DNA of 64,000 nucleotides from Sinobacterium norvegicum (lineage in GTDB: Bacteria > Pseudomonadota > Gammaproteobacteria > Pseudomonadales > Sinobacteriaceae), in the NCBI RefSeq assembly GCF_923077115.1, contig NZ_CAKLPX010000005.1, positions 1 through 64,000 of the forward strand, read 5' to 3'. Shown here one piece after another: positions 29,762 to 37,838 of the stretch. Both the position numbers and the translations under genes were made by a program. Each line of letters begins with the position of its first letter. The stretch's first letter is position 1. The notes under the pieces are model-generated. The model was not told the DNA's origin. It did not search any database and saw only the letters and a program-made list of their open reading frames with translations.

Positions 29762-30649
29762 TTAATTCATGCCGGCAAATTGCAGATAGGTTTGAGTGAT
29801 GATATCGCCCCAGATCATGGCAATAAAACCGGCTGCGGCTAAGTAAGGGCCGAAGGGTAACGTGGCTTGGCTGTCGCGCTTGGCAACAACCATCAGCGTG
29901 ATACCCACTACTGCGCCGACACCGGCAGACAGAATGATAATCAGCGGCAGCGCCTGCCAGCCCATCCAGGCACCGAGGGCGGCCAGTAGCTTGAAGTCGC
30001 CATAGCCCATGCCTTCCTTTCCTGTCAGCAGTTTAAACAGCCAGTAAATACTCCACAGGCTCATATAGCCAACAATAGCGCCCCAGAAACTGTCGCTAAA
30101 GCTGACGCCATCGAACACTAAAAAGTAATTGGCAATTAAGCCCGCCCACATCAGGGGCAAGGTAATGCTGTCGGGTAACAGTTTGTGATCGGCATCGATC
30201 AGCGTCAGCGAGATCAGCGACCAGGTAAAGAACAGCGCCAGCAAGCCTGCAGCGGTCAAGCCAAAGTGCTGGATGACAAACACCGACAGCATGGCCGTGA
30301 CAAATTCGACGATGGGGTAGCGCGGCGAGATCGCCGTCTTGCAGCTGCTGCACCTGCCACGTTGAACAGCGTAACTGATCAGCGGGATATTCTCCCAGGC
30401 GCGAATCTTATGGCCACAACCGGGACAGGTGGAATCCGGCACAGCCAAATTAAAGCGCTGATCCTGCGGCGGCAGCTTGGGGAGATCGTCGGGGTCAAAT
30501 TCCTCAATTTCTTGCCGCCAGTCCCGCATCATCATCAGCGGCAGGCGGTAAATAACCACATTGAGAAAGCTACCAATCAGCAGGCTGATGGCTGCGACAA
30601 TCGCGATGGATGTCGCAGGGTGTTGATTAAAATAGTCTAGGTACTGCAT
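29762..30649 (-). CDS. pilD: Type IV prepilin peptidase / N-methyltransferase PilD
   Basis: 295 aa integral membrane protein. The N-terminal cytoplasmic zinc loop has two CxxC pairs (Cys75/78 and Cys100/103). The aspartyl-protease residues lie in IDADH (~151-155) and GYGD (215-218). It cleaves the short leaders of PilA and the minor pilins found in this window at the Gly-Phe type site and methylates the new N-terminus. It also serves type II secretion where present. Confidence 0.95.
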   Translation of the reverse strand: MQYLDYFNQHPATSIAIVAAISLLIGSFLNVVIYRLPLMMMRDWRQEIEEFDPDDLPKLPPQDQRFNLAVPDSTCPGCGHKIRAWENIPLISYAVQRGRCSSCKTAISPRYPIVEFVTAMLSVFVIQHFGLTAAGLLALFFTWSLISLTLIDADHKLLPDSITLPLMWAGLIANYFLVFDGVSFSDSFWGAIVGYMSLWSIYWLFKLLTGKEGMGYGDFKLLAALGAWMGWQALPLIIILSAGVGAVVGITLMVVAKRDSQATLPFGPYLAAAGFIAMIWGDIITQTYLQFAGMN

Positions 30650-30684
30650 AAAACCTGTTTATTATGAATGATGATGTAATTTAT

Positions 30685-31908
30685 TTAGATGGCAGAGCCA
30701 ATTGTGAATATTGGCATGTACATGGCCAGTAGTAAAACACCGACGACGACACCGAGCACGGCCATAATCAGTGGCTCCATTAATGACGTCAGATTGTCCA
30801 CCGCGTCATCAACCTCTGCCTCATAGTGGTCGGCCACTTTTGCCAGCATGTCATCTAAGGCGCCTGACTCCTCGCCGATGGCTACCATCTGAATCAGCAG
30901 GTTGGGGAATAAATCGGTAGCCTTAATTGAACCGTTAAGCGAGTTGCCCGATGTGACGTCGTCACGAATTTTATTGATGGCGCGGTAGTAAACATCGTTA
31001 CCGGCGGCGCCGGCAACAGAATCCAATGATTCAACCAGGGGGACACCGGCGGCAAAGGTGGTCGATAGGGTTCGACTAAAGCGTGCCATCACCGACTGGT
31101 AAATAATATTGCTGATCAGTGGTGCTTTTAACAGTACGCGGTCAACACCATCAGAGAAGGGTTTGGAACGAGCCCTGGCCTGATTAAAGGCAACGACGAA
31201 TAGGACAACGCCAATTATCATTGCCAGCGTCCAGGTTTGCATGAATTCTGAGGCGGCGACCACAAACAGCGTAATGGCGGGGAGCTCTGCGCCAAAGGCG
31301 TTGAACGTGGCGGCAAACTGGGGCACTACATAAATCAACAATATGCCGGTGACAATCACGGCGACGGCAATAACTGCCATCGGGTAGGTCATCGCCTTCT
31401 TGATTTTCTTTCTAACCAGCTCGCTTTTTTCTTTGTACAGGGCGACGCGATCGAGCATGGTCTCCAGTGAACCAGATTGCTCACCTGCCTCAATCAGGCT
31501 GCAAAAGAGGCTGTCGAAATGACTGGGGTGGCGGCGAATGCTGTCGGCCAGGCTGGTACCGCCGGCGACATCGTCACGAATTTCTAACACCAGTTCGGCC
31601 ATGCTGGGGTTGTCCAAGCCCTCGGCAACAATCTCAAAGGATTGCATCAGCGGCACACCGGCCTTCATCATGGTGGCGAGCTGGCGGGTGAAAACAGTGA
31701 TGTCGGAGGACTTAATCGGTTTCTTGCTGACGAAGAGGGGCTTGGCTTTCTTCTTTATTTTGGTGGTATTGATACCTTTCTTGCGCAGCTGCGCCTTGGC
31801 CAGGGCAACAGAGGCGGTGTTGATCTCGCCGGTGGTCTTGCGCCCCTGGCTGTCTTTGCCCTCGTAGGTATAGGTGGAGCCTTTGACTGCTTTTGCTGCT
31901 GTTGCCAT
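30685..31908 (-). CDS. pilC: Type IV pilus inner-membrane platform protein PilC
   Basis: 407 aa with two T2SSF domains (about 70-195 and 275-395), each preceding membrane segments, and the GEQSGSLE / GEESGALDDML repeated motifs typical of the family. It forms the assembly platform at the inner membrane and contacts PilB. It lies 2 nt after pilB. Confidence 0.95.
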   Translation of the reverse strand: MATAAKAVKGSTYTYEGKDSQGRKTTGEINTASVALAKAQLRKKGINTTKIKKKAKPLFVSKKPIKSSDITVFTRQLATMMKAGVPLMQSFEIVAEGLDNPSMAELVLEIRDDVAGGTSLADSIRRHPSHFDSLFCSLIEAGEQSGSLETMLDRVALYKEKSELVRKKIKKAMTYPMAVIAVAVIVTGILLIYVVPQFAATFNAFGAELPAITLFVVAASEFMQTWTLAMIIGVVLFVVAFNQARARSKPFSDGVDRVLLKAPLISNIIYQSVMARFSRTLSTTFAAGVPLVESLDSVAGAAGNDVYYRAINKIRDDVTSGNSLNGSIKATDLFPNLLIQMVAIGEESGALDDMLAKVADHYEAEVDDAVDNLTSLMEPLIMAVLGVVVGVLLLAMYMPIFTIGSAI

Positions 31909-31910
31909 GT

Positions 31911-33650
31911 TTAATCCTTGGTTACTCGGTTCACTTCTTCCAAGCTGGTCAAGCCCTGTGCTGCTTTCAGCAGTGCAGAGCGTCTTAAATTATTAAAGCC
32001 TTCTTTGCGACATTGATCATCAATATCGATGGCGTTACCCTCTTCCATAATAATGCGGGCAATGCTATCGGTAATGCGAACCACTTCATAAATACCGACA
32101 CGGCCCTTATAGCCGTTATTGCATTTGCTGCAGCCATCGGGCTTGTGCTGTCTTAAGGTCAGGCTGTCCAGCTCCTCTTCTTTAAAGCCCTCTTTGATTA
32201 AGGTTTCTCGGGGCACATCTGTCAACTCTGTTGAGCATTCCTTACACAGACGACGGGCTAGCCGCTGAGCGATGATCAGGCTGACGGTGGTGGCGAGGTT
32301 GAAGGCCGGCACCCCCATGTTGAGTAATCGTGTAATTGTCTCGGCGGCGCTGTTGGTGTGCAGCGTCGACATCACCATGTGACCTGTTTGCGCCGCTTTA
32401 ATGCCGATCTCGGCGGTCTCCAAGTCACGAATCTCACCAACCATGATAATGTCCGGGTCCTGACGCAGAAATGAACGCAGCGCCTCGGAGAAGCCCAGGC
32501 CCACCTTGGGGTTGACGTGAACCTGGTTAATGCCCTCGAGGTTGATTTCTACCGGGTCCTCGGCGGTGGAGATGTTACGTTCCTCGGTGTTGAGGATATT
32601 CAAGCCGGTATAGAGGGAGACGGTCTTACCCGAACCAGTAGGCCCCGTCACCAGAATCATGCCCTGGGGCTGGTGCAAGGCCTGCAGATACATTTCCTTC
32701 TGGTCGTCCTCGTAGCCGAGCGCCTCGATGCCCATCTGGGCGCTGGTGGGATCGAGTATCCGTAGCACCACTTTCTCGCCCCACAGTGTCGGCAGGGTAT
32801 TGACCCGGAAGTCGATGGCGCGCTTTTTAGACAGCTTCAGCTTAATGCGGCCATCCTGCGGGATGCGGCGTTCAGAGATATCCATCTCGGACATGACTTT
32901 TAAGCGGGCAGTCAGCTTGGCGGCCAGGGCCAGCGGTGGCCGCGACATTTCTTTCAATACGCCGTCGGTTCTGAAACGGACGCGGTAGGCTTTTTCGTAG
33001 GGTTCGAAGTGTAGGTCGGAGGCCCCCATTTTAATGGCATCGAGTAGCATCTTGTTAATAAACTTAACAATGGGGGTGTCGTCGATGGCGCTGCTATCAT
33101 CTTCTTCTGCGCCCTTGCCGGAGGTGTCGGGGCCAACGTCGAGGTCTTCTAAGCCGTCATCCAAGTCGCCAAAGTCGACGGCGCTGTCGCCGTCGTTATC
33201 GACCAAGGCCTTGATGTAGTCGGCCAGCAAGGCCTCATTGACCAGGACAGAGTCGGTGCTTAAACCGGTGTGGAACTGAATCTCATCCTGGGCGCGGAAA
33301 TTGGTGGGGTCGGACACGCCGATAAACAGGCGGTTACCTCGTTTAAACAGCGGAATGGCATGGTGTTTCTGCACCAACGCAATAGCCACTAAATCGGCGG
33401 GTATGGCCTCAGGGTTAAGGCTGCTTAAATCGAACAGCGGGTTACCAAACTCTTCGCTGGCGGACTGAGCGATGGCTGCGGCGTCAATCAGGCCGCTGCT
33501 CACCAAATGACTGACAAAGGGGGTTTTCTGTTGATGCGCTGTGCTCCACGCCTGCTGGGCGTCAGCCTCGTTAATCAGCTCATCTTTTACCAGTCGGCGA
33601 GCAAGGCCGCTGAGCGGGGCTACCGTCGATGTGGACGTCGGTTTCGTCAT
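31911..33650 (-). CDS. pilB: Type IV pilus extension ATPase PilB
   Basis: 579 aa. N-terminal MshEN-type domain, then a GspE/PilB ATPase with Walker A GPTGSGKT (around 337), Walker B region DPDIIMVGEIRD, His box TGHMVMSTLHT and two CxxC zinc pairs (CKEC, CSKC) near 470-510. It powers pilus extension. It is divergent from pilA across a 417-nt regulatory gap. Confidence 0.95.
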   Translation of the reverse strand: MTKPTSTSTVAPLSGLARRLVKDELINEADAQQAWSTAHQQKTPFVSHLVSSGLIDAAAIAQSASEEFGNPLFDLSSLNPEAIPADLVAIALVQKHHAIPLFKRGNRLFIGVSDPTNFRAQDEIQFHTGLSTDSVLVNEALLADYIKALVDNDGDSAVDFGDLDDGLEDLDVGPDTSGKGAEEDDSSAIDDTPIVKFINKMLLDAIKMGASDLHFEPYEKAYRVRFRTDGVLKEMSRPPLALAAKLTARLKVMSEMDISERRIPQDGRIKLKLSKKRAIDFRVNTLPTLWGEKVVLRILDPTSAQMGIEALGYEDDQKEMYLQALHQPQGMILVTGPTGSGKTVSLYTGLNILNTEERNISTAEDPVEINLEGINQVHVNPKVGLGFSEALRSFLRQDPDIIMVGEIRDLETAEIGIKAAQTGHMVMSTLHTNSAAETITRLLNMGVPAFNLATTVSLIIAQRLARRLCKECSTELTDVPRETLIKEGFKEEELDSLTLRQHKPDGCSKCNNGYKGRVGIYEVVRITDSIARIIMEEGNAIDIDDQCRKEGFNNLRRSALLKAAQGLTSLEEVNRVTKD

Positions 33651-33878
33651 GAATAGTGCTGCACTTTATTATAAGTAATATGGCTGACGCGAATAAAAAG
33701 GCAGCCTGAGGCTTAACCCGTTGAAAAATAGCGAAAGCATTTATGCCAAGTATAAGTTGTAGCATATATTTATCTGCCTGTGAGTGGAAGAGCTGGCAGG
33801 GGGCAATTGTTGCAAATGTTAACGGCGTTACGGATTCCCGGTATGGGCAACGGATACGGTGAAGAGACTATGGCGAGA

Positions 33879-33911
33879 CACACAAGGTGACAATAATTGT
33901 CACTTTGTGTG
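33879..33911. promoter_or_regulatory. 33-bp palindrome upstream of pilA, candidate activator (PilR) site
   Basis: Left arm 33879-33894 (core GTGACAAT) and right arm 33896-33911 (core ATTGTCAC) pair over 16 bp with one G-T wobble about a single central A. The centre lies ~130 nt upstream of the predicted sigma-54 start, the usual distance for an enhancer of an NtrC-class activator. PilR is the expected activator at pilA promoters. Five T residues follow the right arm, so a terminator reading is possible but makes little sense here. The flanking 33651-33878 shows no other clear signal. Confidence 0.6.
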
Positions 33912-33943
33912 TTTTTGTGTGAGTTGCTGCCAGTGTTTTTAGC

Positions 33944-33956
33944 TAAGTTGTTGACT
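33944..33956 (-). promoter_or_regulatory. IHF-like site between enhancer and pilA promoter
   Basis: On the minus strand AGTCAACAACTTA matches the IHF consensus WATCAANNNNTTR with one mismatch. It lies between the palindrome and the -24/-12 element, where DNA bending by IHF commonly assists sigma-54 promoters. Confidence 0.45.
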
Positions 33957-33997
33957 AATATGCTTCCACTATGAACAATAGTGCCGGCTTTGAGGTG

Positions 33998-34014
33998 TTG
34001 GCACAGCTGTTGCT
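33998..34014 (+). promoter_or_regulatory. sigma-54 promoter of pilA
   Basis: TTGGCAC-AGCTG-TTGCT: GG at 34000-34001 and GC at 34012-34013, exactly ten bases apart, with full matches to TGGCAC and TTGC. The start would be near 34025, ~43 nt before the pilA ATG. RpoN control of pilA is established in Pseudomonas. Confidence 0.88.
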
Positions 34015-34067
34015 ATCTTACAGTCACCTATAAGAAAAATCCTTTTCTAGAATTTTGGAGAGTTACA

Positions 34068-34463
34068 ATGAAGAAACAACAATCAGGTTTTACCTTAATC
34101 GAACTATTGGTCGTGGTAGCGATCATGGGTATTCTCGCCGCTGTTGCCCTGCCTCAGTACCAGGCCTATGTGGCTCGTTCTGAAGTAGCCAAGGCGCATG
34201 CTACTATGGCTCAGTTTATTAGCCCAATTGAGGCAGCAATTCTTCGTGGCGACACTTCTGATGATCCAGAAGGTTGGAATTCAGGCGCCCTAAACGGTGT
34301 TGATTTGACTCTGAGCATGGGTACTGGTGCAACAATTGTTGCTGATAACTTTACCAACGGTTCGTTAAGCGGTGGTAGCGTGACTTTAACGCGCACAGCT
34401 TCTTCAGGTGCTTGGGCGTGTAGCTCTTCAGGTATCTCTGAATACTCTCCTAAAGGCTGCTAA
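34068..34463 (+). CDS. pilA: Major type IV pilin PilA
   Basis: 131 aa from the ATG at 34068 (SD TTGGAGA). The leader MKKQQSG ends in Gly before Phe, giving a mature pilin starting [24 protein letters not shown] with Glu5. The C-terminal disulfide loop is [16 protein letters not shown]. It is transcribed away from pilB behind a sigma-54 promoter and has its own terminator, consistent with a highly expressed major subunit. Processed by PilD and polymerised by PilBC. Confidence 0.95.
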   Translation: MKKQQSGFTLIELLVVVAIMGILAAVALPQYQAYVARSEVAKAHATMAQFISPIEAAILRGDTSDDPEGWNSGALNGVDLTLSMGTGATIVADNFTNGSLSGGSVTLTRTASSGAWACSSSGISEYSPKGC

Positions 34464-34480
34464 TTATAGCGGTTGTCGAG

Positions 34481-34507
34481 AAAGCCCGTTTACGGGCTTT
34501 TTTTTCG
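34481..34507 (+). terminator. pilA terminator
   Basis: An 8-bp stem AAAGCCCG / CGGGCTTT (34481-34488 with 34493-34500) with loop TTTA is followed by more T residues. It lies 18 nt after the pilA stop and just before the transferase gene, which must then depend on read-through or its own promoter. Confidence 0.92.
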
Positions 34508-34541
34508 TTTGTTATTTTATGTTTTCCTACGGGGGCTTGCT

Positions 34542-36503
34542 TTGAAGCGGTACTTGCAGTGTTTTTTGGTGTTTGTTGTTGTTCATTTATTGATAATGAT
34601 CTCGTCGATGATCGGGTTTATCGAGTTTGCGACTATGGGGTCGACTACGCCAACCCATGTGTCTGCAGCGTCAATATTTACCACCGATTTTAAATATCAA
34701 CTGTTTCAATACCTATTCAGCACCACTGTGGTTTTGCTGATGCTATCCGCTGCCTGTCAGTACAGTTGGAGTAGGCTGCTGGATACACCGCTCAAAGAAC
34801 AGATTGAAAGTCGTGCGGGTTTTGTCCTGTGGTTGCTCCTGCACTGGTGCGCCATTCTTTTTGTTAATACGCTTTACTACCCCAACTCAATTTATGGTGT
34901 TGGGCTCGCGGGTTATTATGTCTTACTGACTCTGAGTCTTATCTTGCTGGCAGGCTATCTTCTGGTGCTGTGTCATCAATTGCTCGCCAGGCCCAGACGC
35001 TTTTTGGTCTTGGTTCCAGCGCTGGCCTTGTCTTTGATTGGTCTGGATTATTCTCGTCAACCGGTGACAGATACGCAGGCAGAGCTGAGCCAGCCCAATA
35101 TTATTATTATTGGGGTCGATTCCTTGCAATCGAAGCTGATTAATAATCAGCAGTGGGGTGAGGCTCATATGCCGGAACTGCGCTCCTATTTAGATGATAG
35201 TCATAACTTGACCAATGCCTATACCACGCTGGCGCGAACCATGGTGGCCTGGACGTCGATACTGACTGGGCAGACACCGCCGCAGCATGGTATTCGAGTG
35301 AATTTACAAGATTTTGCCGACTTGGAGCCGGGTTATGACCAATTCCTGAATTATATAAAAAGCCTTGGTTACCAAACTACCTATGCGATAGATGAACGCC
35401 GTTTTAGTAATATCGGTGTCGACTTTGGTTTTGATCAGGAGTTGGGTCCAAAAAACGGTTTTGCCGATTTTATTATCGGCACTCTCGGCGAAAACCCGCT
35501 TGAAAGCGTGGTCCAGCTAACGCCCTTTGGCAAGTATTTATTTCCCTATACTCATGTCAATCGTGCAGTTTATGGCACCTATCGACCTGAGCGCTATAAT
35601 TCTTTATTAAATGATTTTATTGTCGCCAGAGATAGATCAAAGCCACAGTTCTTGGCCATGCATTTCACTCTGCCTCATCACCCGTTTTCCTGGGCTGATT
35701 CTGAGCATAACGGTAATGACAGAAAGATATATCGGCTCTACCCTGATGATAAGGTTGAGCGAGTATTTCCATACTATGTCAAAACGTTAGAGCGTACTGA
35801 TGAGCAGTTGGCGGTGTTTATGGATGACTTGAAGCAAGGTGGAATGCTGGATAATGCAATTGTTTACTTTATCTCAGATCACGGTGAGGGCTTCCCCCGG
35901 ATGGATGAGGGCGAGTCGTTCGAATATGGGCATGGAACCTACAGTGGTGACTTGACTCAGTACAAGGTTCTGATGGCCTATTCCGTGTTTAAAAACGGAG
36001 TTTCTGTTACCTCGCGTACGGATGATGATCGGGTCGCTTCGGTTATCGACATCGCGCCAACACTTGTTGAGCAGTTGGGTGGGGAGACGACTGATTTCGA
36101 ATTCTCTGGTTTATCATTGCTTGGCGATAATATTGCGCCAGATCGTGTGGTGTTTACTGAGTCTGGATTTACGCTGATGTCGGTGCAGGTGGACACACCG
36201 GATCAGTTGGAGGTGTTAAAAGAGGGGTTGAGTGCCTATTGGCCGCTGCCCAATGGCAAGGTGGTTTTTGATCCGGCGCTAATACCGAACTTGATCGCCA
36301 GCAAGAGCCGCAGCGCTATAACAAGAGACCGGGTGTTAACCGTGACCAAAACTGGAGAGGCGTATATTGATTTGTATAATAATCTGCCGGATAGCGAGGA
36401 TCAGGCGGCCTATGAGTTTCTTGTTCCGGCGCTGTGTCGTGAGTATCAAGCTGAGATAGGTGCCAGTGCTCGATGCCATAAGGTGTTGACGGACGCCAAA
36501 TAA
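34542..36503 (+). CDS. Membrane-anchored sulfatase-fold (alkaline phosphatase superfamily) transferase 1
   Basis: About 653 aa. The open frame begins at 34473 inside the pilA terminator, so I prefer the TTG at 34542 (MKRYLQCF after substitution), which has GGGGG 6-7 nt upstream; this start is not certain. Five membrane segments precede a periplasmic domain beginning NIIIIGVDSLQSK. Metal and nucleophile motifs are VDS, the Thr of LARTMVAWTSILTGQ, LPHHPFSW and YFISDHGEG. The sulfatase C-x-P-x-R motif is absent, so sulfate ester hydrolysis is unlikely; a phospho-group transferase is more plausible. Sandwiched between two pilin genes, it may modify pilin or an envelope glycan (inference). No closer family assignment is possible by eye. 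Confidence 0.75.
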   Translation: MKRYLQCFLVFVVVHLLIMISSMIGFIEFATMGSTTPTHVSAASIFTTDFKYQLFQYLFSTTVVLLMLSAACQYSWSRLLDTPLKEQIESRAGFVLWLLLHWCAILFVNTLYYPNSIYGVGLAGYYVLLTLSLILLAGYLLVLCHQLLARPRRFLVLVPALALSLIGLDYSRQPVTDTQAELSQPNIIIIGVDSLQSKLINNQQWGEAHMPELRSYLDDSHNLTNAYTTLARTMVAWTSILTGQTPPQHGIRVNLQDFADLEPGYDQFLNYIKSLGYQTTYAIDERRFSNIGVDFGFDQELGPKNGFADFIIGTLGENPLESVVQLTPFGKYLFPYTHVNRAVYGTYRPERYNSLLNDFIVARDRSKPQFLAMHFTLPHHPFSWADSEHNGNDRKIYRLYPDDKVERVFPYYVKTLERTDEQLAVFMDDLKQGGMLDNAIVYFISDHGEGFPRMDEGESFEYGHGTYSGDLTQYKVLMAYSVFKNGVSVTSRTDDDRVASVIDIAPTLVEQLGGETTDFEFSGLSLLGDNIAPDRVVFTESGFTLMSVQVDTPDQLEVLKEGLSAYWPLPNGKVVFDPALIPNLIASKSRSAITRDRVLTVTKTGEAYIDLYNNLPDSEDQAAYEFLVPALCREYQAEIGASARCHKVLTDAK

Positions 36504-36517
36504 CCCAAGTTTGCGCC

Positions 36518-36556
36518 AAGGGTCTGTTGGGAGTCTATACTTTACAGACCTTTTAT
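36518..36556 (+). terminator. possible terminator between transferase 1 and pilin 2
   Basis: AAGGGTCTGT pairs with ACAGACCTTT (36518-36527 with 36544-36553, one G-T) across a 16-nt loop, followed by TATT. The long loop and short T tract make this a weak terminator; it could attenuate rather than stop transcription into the second pilin. Confidence 0.4.
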
Positions 36557-36571
36557 TGGCAGGATGCCGTT

Positions 36572-36988
36572 ATGGATAGTTTCAATGGATTTACGCTAGT
36601 CGAGCTTCTTTTTGTTGTTGCTATTGTTGGCATACTTTCCGCAGTTAGTTTCCCTGTATATCAGGGGTATGTGTATAGGAGTGAAGTTCAAGGTTTGCAC
36701 AGTGCGATGATAAACTTTATCACCCCGATAGAAGACGAAATTTTAGCTGGAAATATCTCTCCAGTAGCCGCTGATGTAGTTCTGGACGAGACCGCTGAGG
36801 CATTGGTCGACGGGGTGACTGTAACCATGGCTTTCAATGAGAGTAGTGGTACTATCGAAGGGAAGTATGGGGATAAGTCGGGCCTGCTTACCGGTGAGGT
36901 GTTGGCGCTAGGAAGAACCGTCGAAGGGGGTTGGCTGTGTTTCTGGAGTGGGGCGGAAGATTACGCCCCCCAGGGTTGTGGGAATTAA
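36572..36988 (+). CDS. Type IV pilin paralogue 2
   Basis: 138 aa from the ATG at 36572 (AGG 9 nt upstream). Leader MDSFNG precedes FTLVELLFVVAIVGILSAV with Glu5; the leader has an Asp and no Lys or Arg, which is unusual. The C-terminal loop WLCFWSGAEDYAPQGC copies the PilA pattern W-x-C-x-x-S-G-x3-Y-x-P-x2-C, and the FITPIEDEILAGN segment aligns with [13 protein letters not shown] of PilA. So it is a paralogue of the major pilin rather than a FimU/PilV-type minor pilin. Its role (alternative, minor or dormant subunit) is unknown. Confidence 0.82.
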   Translation: MDSFNGFTLVELLFVVAIVGILSAVSFPVYQGYVYRSEVQGLHSAMINFITPIEDEILAGNISPVAADVVLDETAEALVDGVTVTMAFNESSGTIEGKYGDKSGLLTGEVLALGRTVEGGWLCFWSGAEDYAPQGCGN

Positions 36989-37402
36989 GGGTATGGACGC
37001 CAGGAGTTGCGCTTTAGATTTAGCGGCACCGGTATCGGTGTCCGAAATGGATGCCTTGTAATTGCGTAAAGTGAGTCTGGCTTATGGTGTGATGCTAGAT
37101 TTCCTTTCTTGCTAATACCTGCCCCGTTTAGTGTGACATTCTCCTCGTGCTCGATGGCTTCGTAATTACCGCATAAGCAGTGGTGGGATTCTTGCTTTAG
37201 TTTAAGATATAGCACAAATGTTGAAATATGAGGTTCTGAGGTTTTAGCCATGCTCCGCATTCTTAGGTATCTAAATTGGAATCAAAGAGAATAAATAGGC
37301 TGGCTGCTTATTCTGGTATAATCCATGCATATTGATAGTGCAGGATGGTTTAAACCTGTCAGTGAAGAAAATCGAATTAAGAATTTATGCACGGAGATTG
37401 TA
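36989..37402. other. 414-nt gap with no supported gene
   Basis: Between pilin 2 and the YLDPGTGS gene. A 91-codon minus-strand frame (36985-37260) exists but has no recognisable domain, no good ribosome site and unconvincing composition, so I do not call it. The only signal I can support is the extended -10 promoter near 37317. The gap may be remains of a decayed gene. Confidence 0.5.
37314..37322 (+). promoter_or_regulatory. extended -10 promoter of YLDPGTGS gene
   Basis: TGGTATAAT (TATAAT at 37317-37322) lies ~75 nt upstream of the next start codon; no good -35 is seen. The 16 bases TTATTCTGGTATAATC are identical to those of the lpxC promoter. Confidence 0.55.
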
Positions 37403-37633
37403 ATGAATAAGTCAATATTGGGTGTTGGAATTTGTTTTATTATATTTAGCGCGCCAGCAAGTGCGTATTTAGATCCTGGTACGGGTAGCATGGTTATACA
37501 GGTGCTGATTGCTGGTATATTGAGCGCGCTTTTCGCCATTAAGACATATTGGTACAGTTTGAAGAGGGCGGTAAAGCGTTTTTTTGGGCGGGAGCAGGTG
37601 GTCAGTAAGCCGGAAGAGGTGGATATTAATTAG
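37403..37633 (+). CDS. Small exported/membrane protein with YLDPGTGS motif
   Basis: 76 aa from the ATG at 37403, chosen because GGAG lies 7 nt upstream and the product then begins with a clean signal peptide (MNKSILGVGICFIIFSAPASA). After cleavage the protein starts YLDPGTGSMVIQ, followed by one membrane segment (IQVLIAGILSALFAI) and a basic tail (KRAVKRFFGR). I recall short proteins with this YLDPGTGS start in other bacteria, often near alkaline-phosphatase-superfamily or glycosyltransferase genes; their function is unknown. Here it stands between transferase genes 1 and 2. It could be an accessory subunit of one of them (inference). Confidence 0.75.
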   Translation: MNKSILGVGICFIIFSAPASAYLDPGTGSMVIQVLIAGILSALFAIKTYWYSLKRAVKRFFGREQVVSKPEEVDIN

Positions 37634-37838
37634 CCCTATCTAGTTGGCTGGTGTTTGTTGTGTGTAATAGAAGTTTGGTACTGATTCAGCAACTTCGATA
37701 TTTACCCCGGTCGGTTCATCTTTCTGTTGCTGTTGAGTTCTAGCCAAATGGCTTCGAACCTAGATAAGGGCTGTTGATTGGACAGCTTGGCATATTCAAT
37801 TCCTTATCGCCAGTGGTGAATGATATAGGAGGAGATAC

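Noticed and set aside
33879-33916. Palindrome upstream of pilA as a terminator
   Set aside because: It has a T run, but no gene is transcribed into it on the plus strand and it sits at enhancer distance from a sigma-54 promoter.
36572-36988. Pilin 2 as a silent pilS-type cassette
   Set aside because: It has its own start codon, leader and ribosome site, whereas silent cassettes lack the 5' end. Recombination with pilA is still possible but nothing shows it.
36985-37260. 91-codon minus-strand frame in the pilin island
   Set aside because: No recognisable domain, poor start context and unconvincing composition; kept only as part of an unexplained gap.
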